Source of the DNA: CAYJRR01 sp964372275 [NCBI: uncultured bacterium]
GTDB taxonomy: Bacteria > CAYJRR01
Direction: 5' to 3'
Assembly (NCBI GenBank): GCA_964372275.1
Contig: CAYJRR010000006.1
Coordinates: forward strand, 51,683-73,011
Length of the DNA stretch: 21,329 nucleotides
Shown: positions 20,685 to 21,329 of the stretch, piece by piece
How positions within the stretch are numbered: the first letter of the stretch is position 1
Layout of the letters: the number at the start of each line of letters is the position of its first letter
Program-made: the position numbers and the translations under genes
Notes under the pieces: generated by a model
What the model was told of the DNA's origin: nothing
Databases searched by the model: none
What the model saw: the letters and a program-made list of their open reading frames with translations, nothing else

Positions 20685-21329
20685 ATGGCGCTCCTCGATC
20701 TCCGATCGATCGTGAAGGAGTTCCCCGGCGTGCGCGCGCTGGGGGGCGTTTCGTTCGACCTGGAGAAGGGGGAGATCCACGCGCTGTGCGGGGAGAACGG
20801 CGCGGGGAAGAGCACGCTCCTCAAGATCGTCAGCGGCTTCTACCCGGCGGGAACGTTCGACGGCGAGATGCGCCTGCGCGGGCGCCCCGCCGCCTTCCGC
20901 GGCATCCGCTCCGCCGAGGAGGCCGGGATCGCGTTGATCCCCCAGGAGCTGGCGTTGGTCCCCGACCTCTCCGTCGAGGAGAACCTGTTCCTCGGACGCG
21001 AACCGGTGAAGGCGGGACGGATCCGCTGGGACGTCGTCCGCGCGGAGACCGAGCGGTCTTTGGCGAAGGTGGGCCTCGACGTCGACCCGGCGCGCCCGGT
21101 CCGGGAGCTGGGCGTCGGACAGCAACAGCTGGTGGAGATCGCCAAGGCGATCCACAAGAAGGCGGAGATCCTGGTGCTCGACGAGCCGACGGCGGCGCTG
21201 GGGGAGGCCGATGCGCAGCGGCTGCTGTCGCTGCTTCGGGAGCTCCGCTCGTGTGGGGGGGAGAGGGTCAACATCAGCCAACGCCTGGAGGAGGTCTTGC
21301 GGATCGCCGACCGCATCTCGGTCCTGCGG
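20685..21329 (+). CDS. xylG: Xylose-type ABC transporter ATP-binding protein, N-terminal 215 residues
   Basis: The open frame runs to the window end and covers the first of the two ATPase domains typical of sugar ABC proteins (about 500 aa in full). Visible motifs are Walker A GENGAGKST (36-44), Q-loop IPQE (Gln87), signature LGVGQQQ (142-148) and Walker B LVLDEPTAAL (163-172). The H-loop, normally ISHRL or ISHKL, reads ISQRL (Gln199), and the preceding residues (GGERVN) also depart from the usual pattern. This is either a divergent site or sequence error near the end. It energises import of the sugar delivered by XylF; the permease gene xylH is expected just beyond the window. Confidence 0.93.
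   Translation, partial: MALLDLRSIVKEFPGVRALGGVSFDLEKGEIHALCGENGAGKSTLLKIVSGFYPAGTFDGEMRLRGRPAAFRGIRSAEEAGIALIPQELALVPDLSVEENLFLGREPVKAGRIRWDVVRAETERSLAKVGLDVDPARPVRELGVGQQQLVEIAKAIHKKAEILVLDEPTAALGEADAQRLLSLLRELRSCGGERVNISQRLEEVLRIADRISVLR

Overview
The window is a high-GC (by eye two thirds or more G+C), gene-dense bacterial chromosomal segment with no RNA genes, CRISPR array or recognisable transposase. Several traits suggest a Myxococcota-like or other predatory/soil 'deltaproteobacterial' or Acidobacteriota-type genome. These are a sigma factor paired with a Ser/Thr kinase that carries an anti-sigma zinc finger and TPRs, secreted lipoproteins with Asp-rich (DDDD) linkers, several sigma-54 type promoters, and many GTG starts. 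The phylum is an inference only. Both outer genes (a transaldolase-family gene and xylG) are cut by the window ends.

Layout. 1-1369: divergent start of a transaldolase-family gene (-), then infA (IF-1) and a stand-alone 2-oxoacid dehydrogenase E2 catalytic domain (+), only 3 nt apart. 1367-1546: a 180-bp near-palindrome with perfect 25-bp ends that supplies the E2 stop codon; a degenerate half copy lies at 2549-2605, and a lipoprotein gene sits between them. 2713-5901: periplasmic PDZ protein (+), a repeat-containing HhH-like lipoprotein (-, sigma-54 promoter), and an Asp-rich lipoprotein (+). 5921-9642: kinase and sigma factor as a 4-nt overlapping operon (-). 9713-12739: a CreD-like membrane protein and a COG2509-type FAD dehydrogenase (-).

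12740-16866 is the most unusual part. Three consecutive secreted proteins (246, 469 and 441 aa; the last two are paralogues with EF-hand-like DGKI loops) are each preceded by a sigma-54 -24/-12 element. Further upstream, each also has a shared 15-bp motif of form G(G/C)GAA-N4-CGGTGG, which looks like an enhancer-binding-protein site. This could be a small regulon of secreted calcium-binding-type proteins of unknown function.

16919-21329: a corA magnesium/cobalt transporter that appears leaderless, a small secreted protein behind a cluster of three 11-bp dyads, an outer-membrane beta-barrel protein, and the start of a xylose-type ABC importer operon (xylF, xylG). I could run no database search; family names rest on motifs and remembered homologues.
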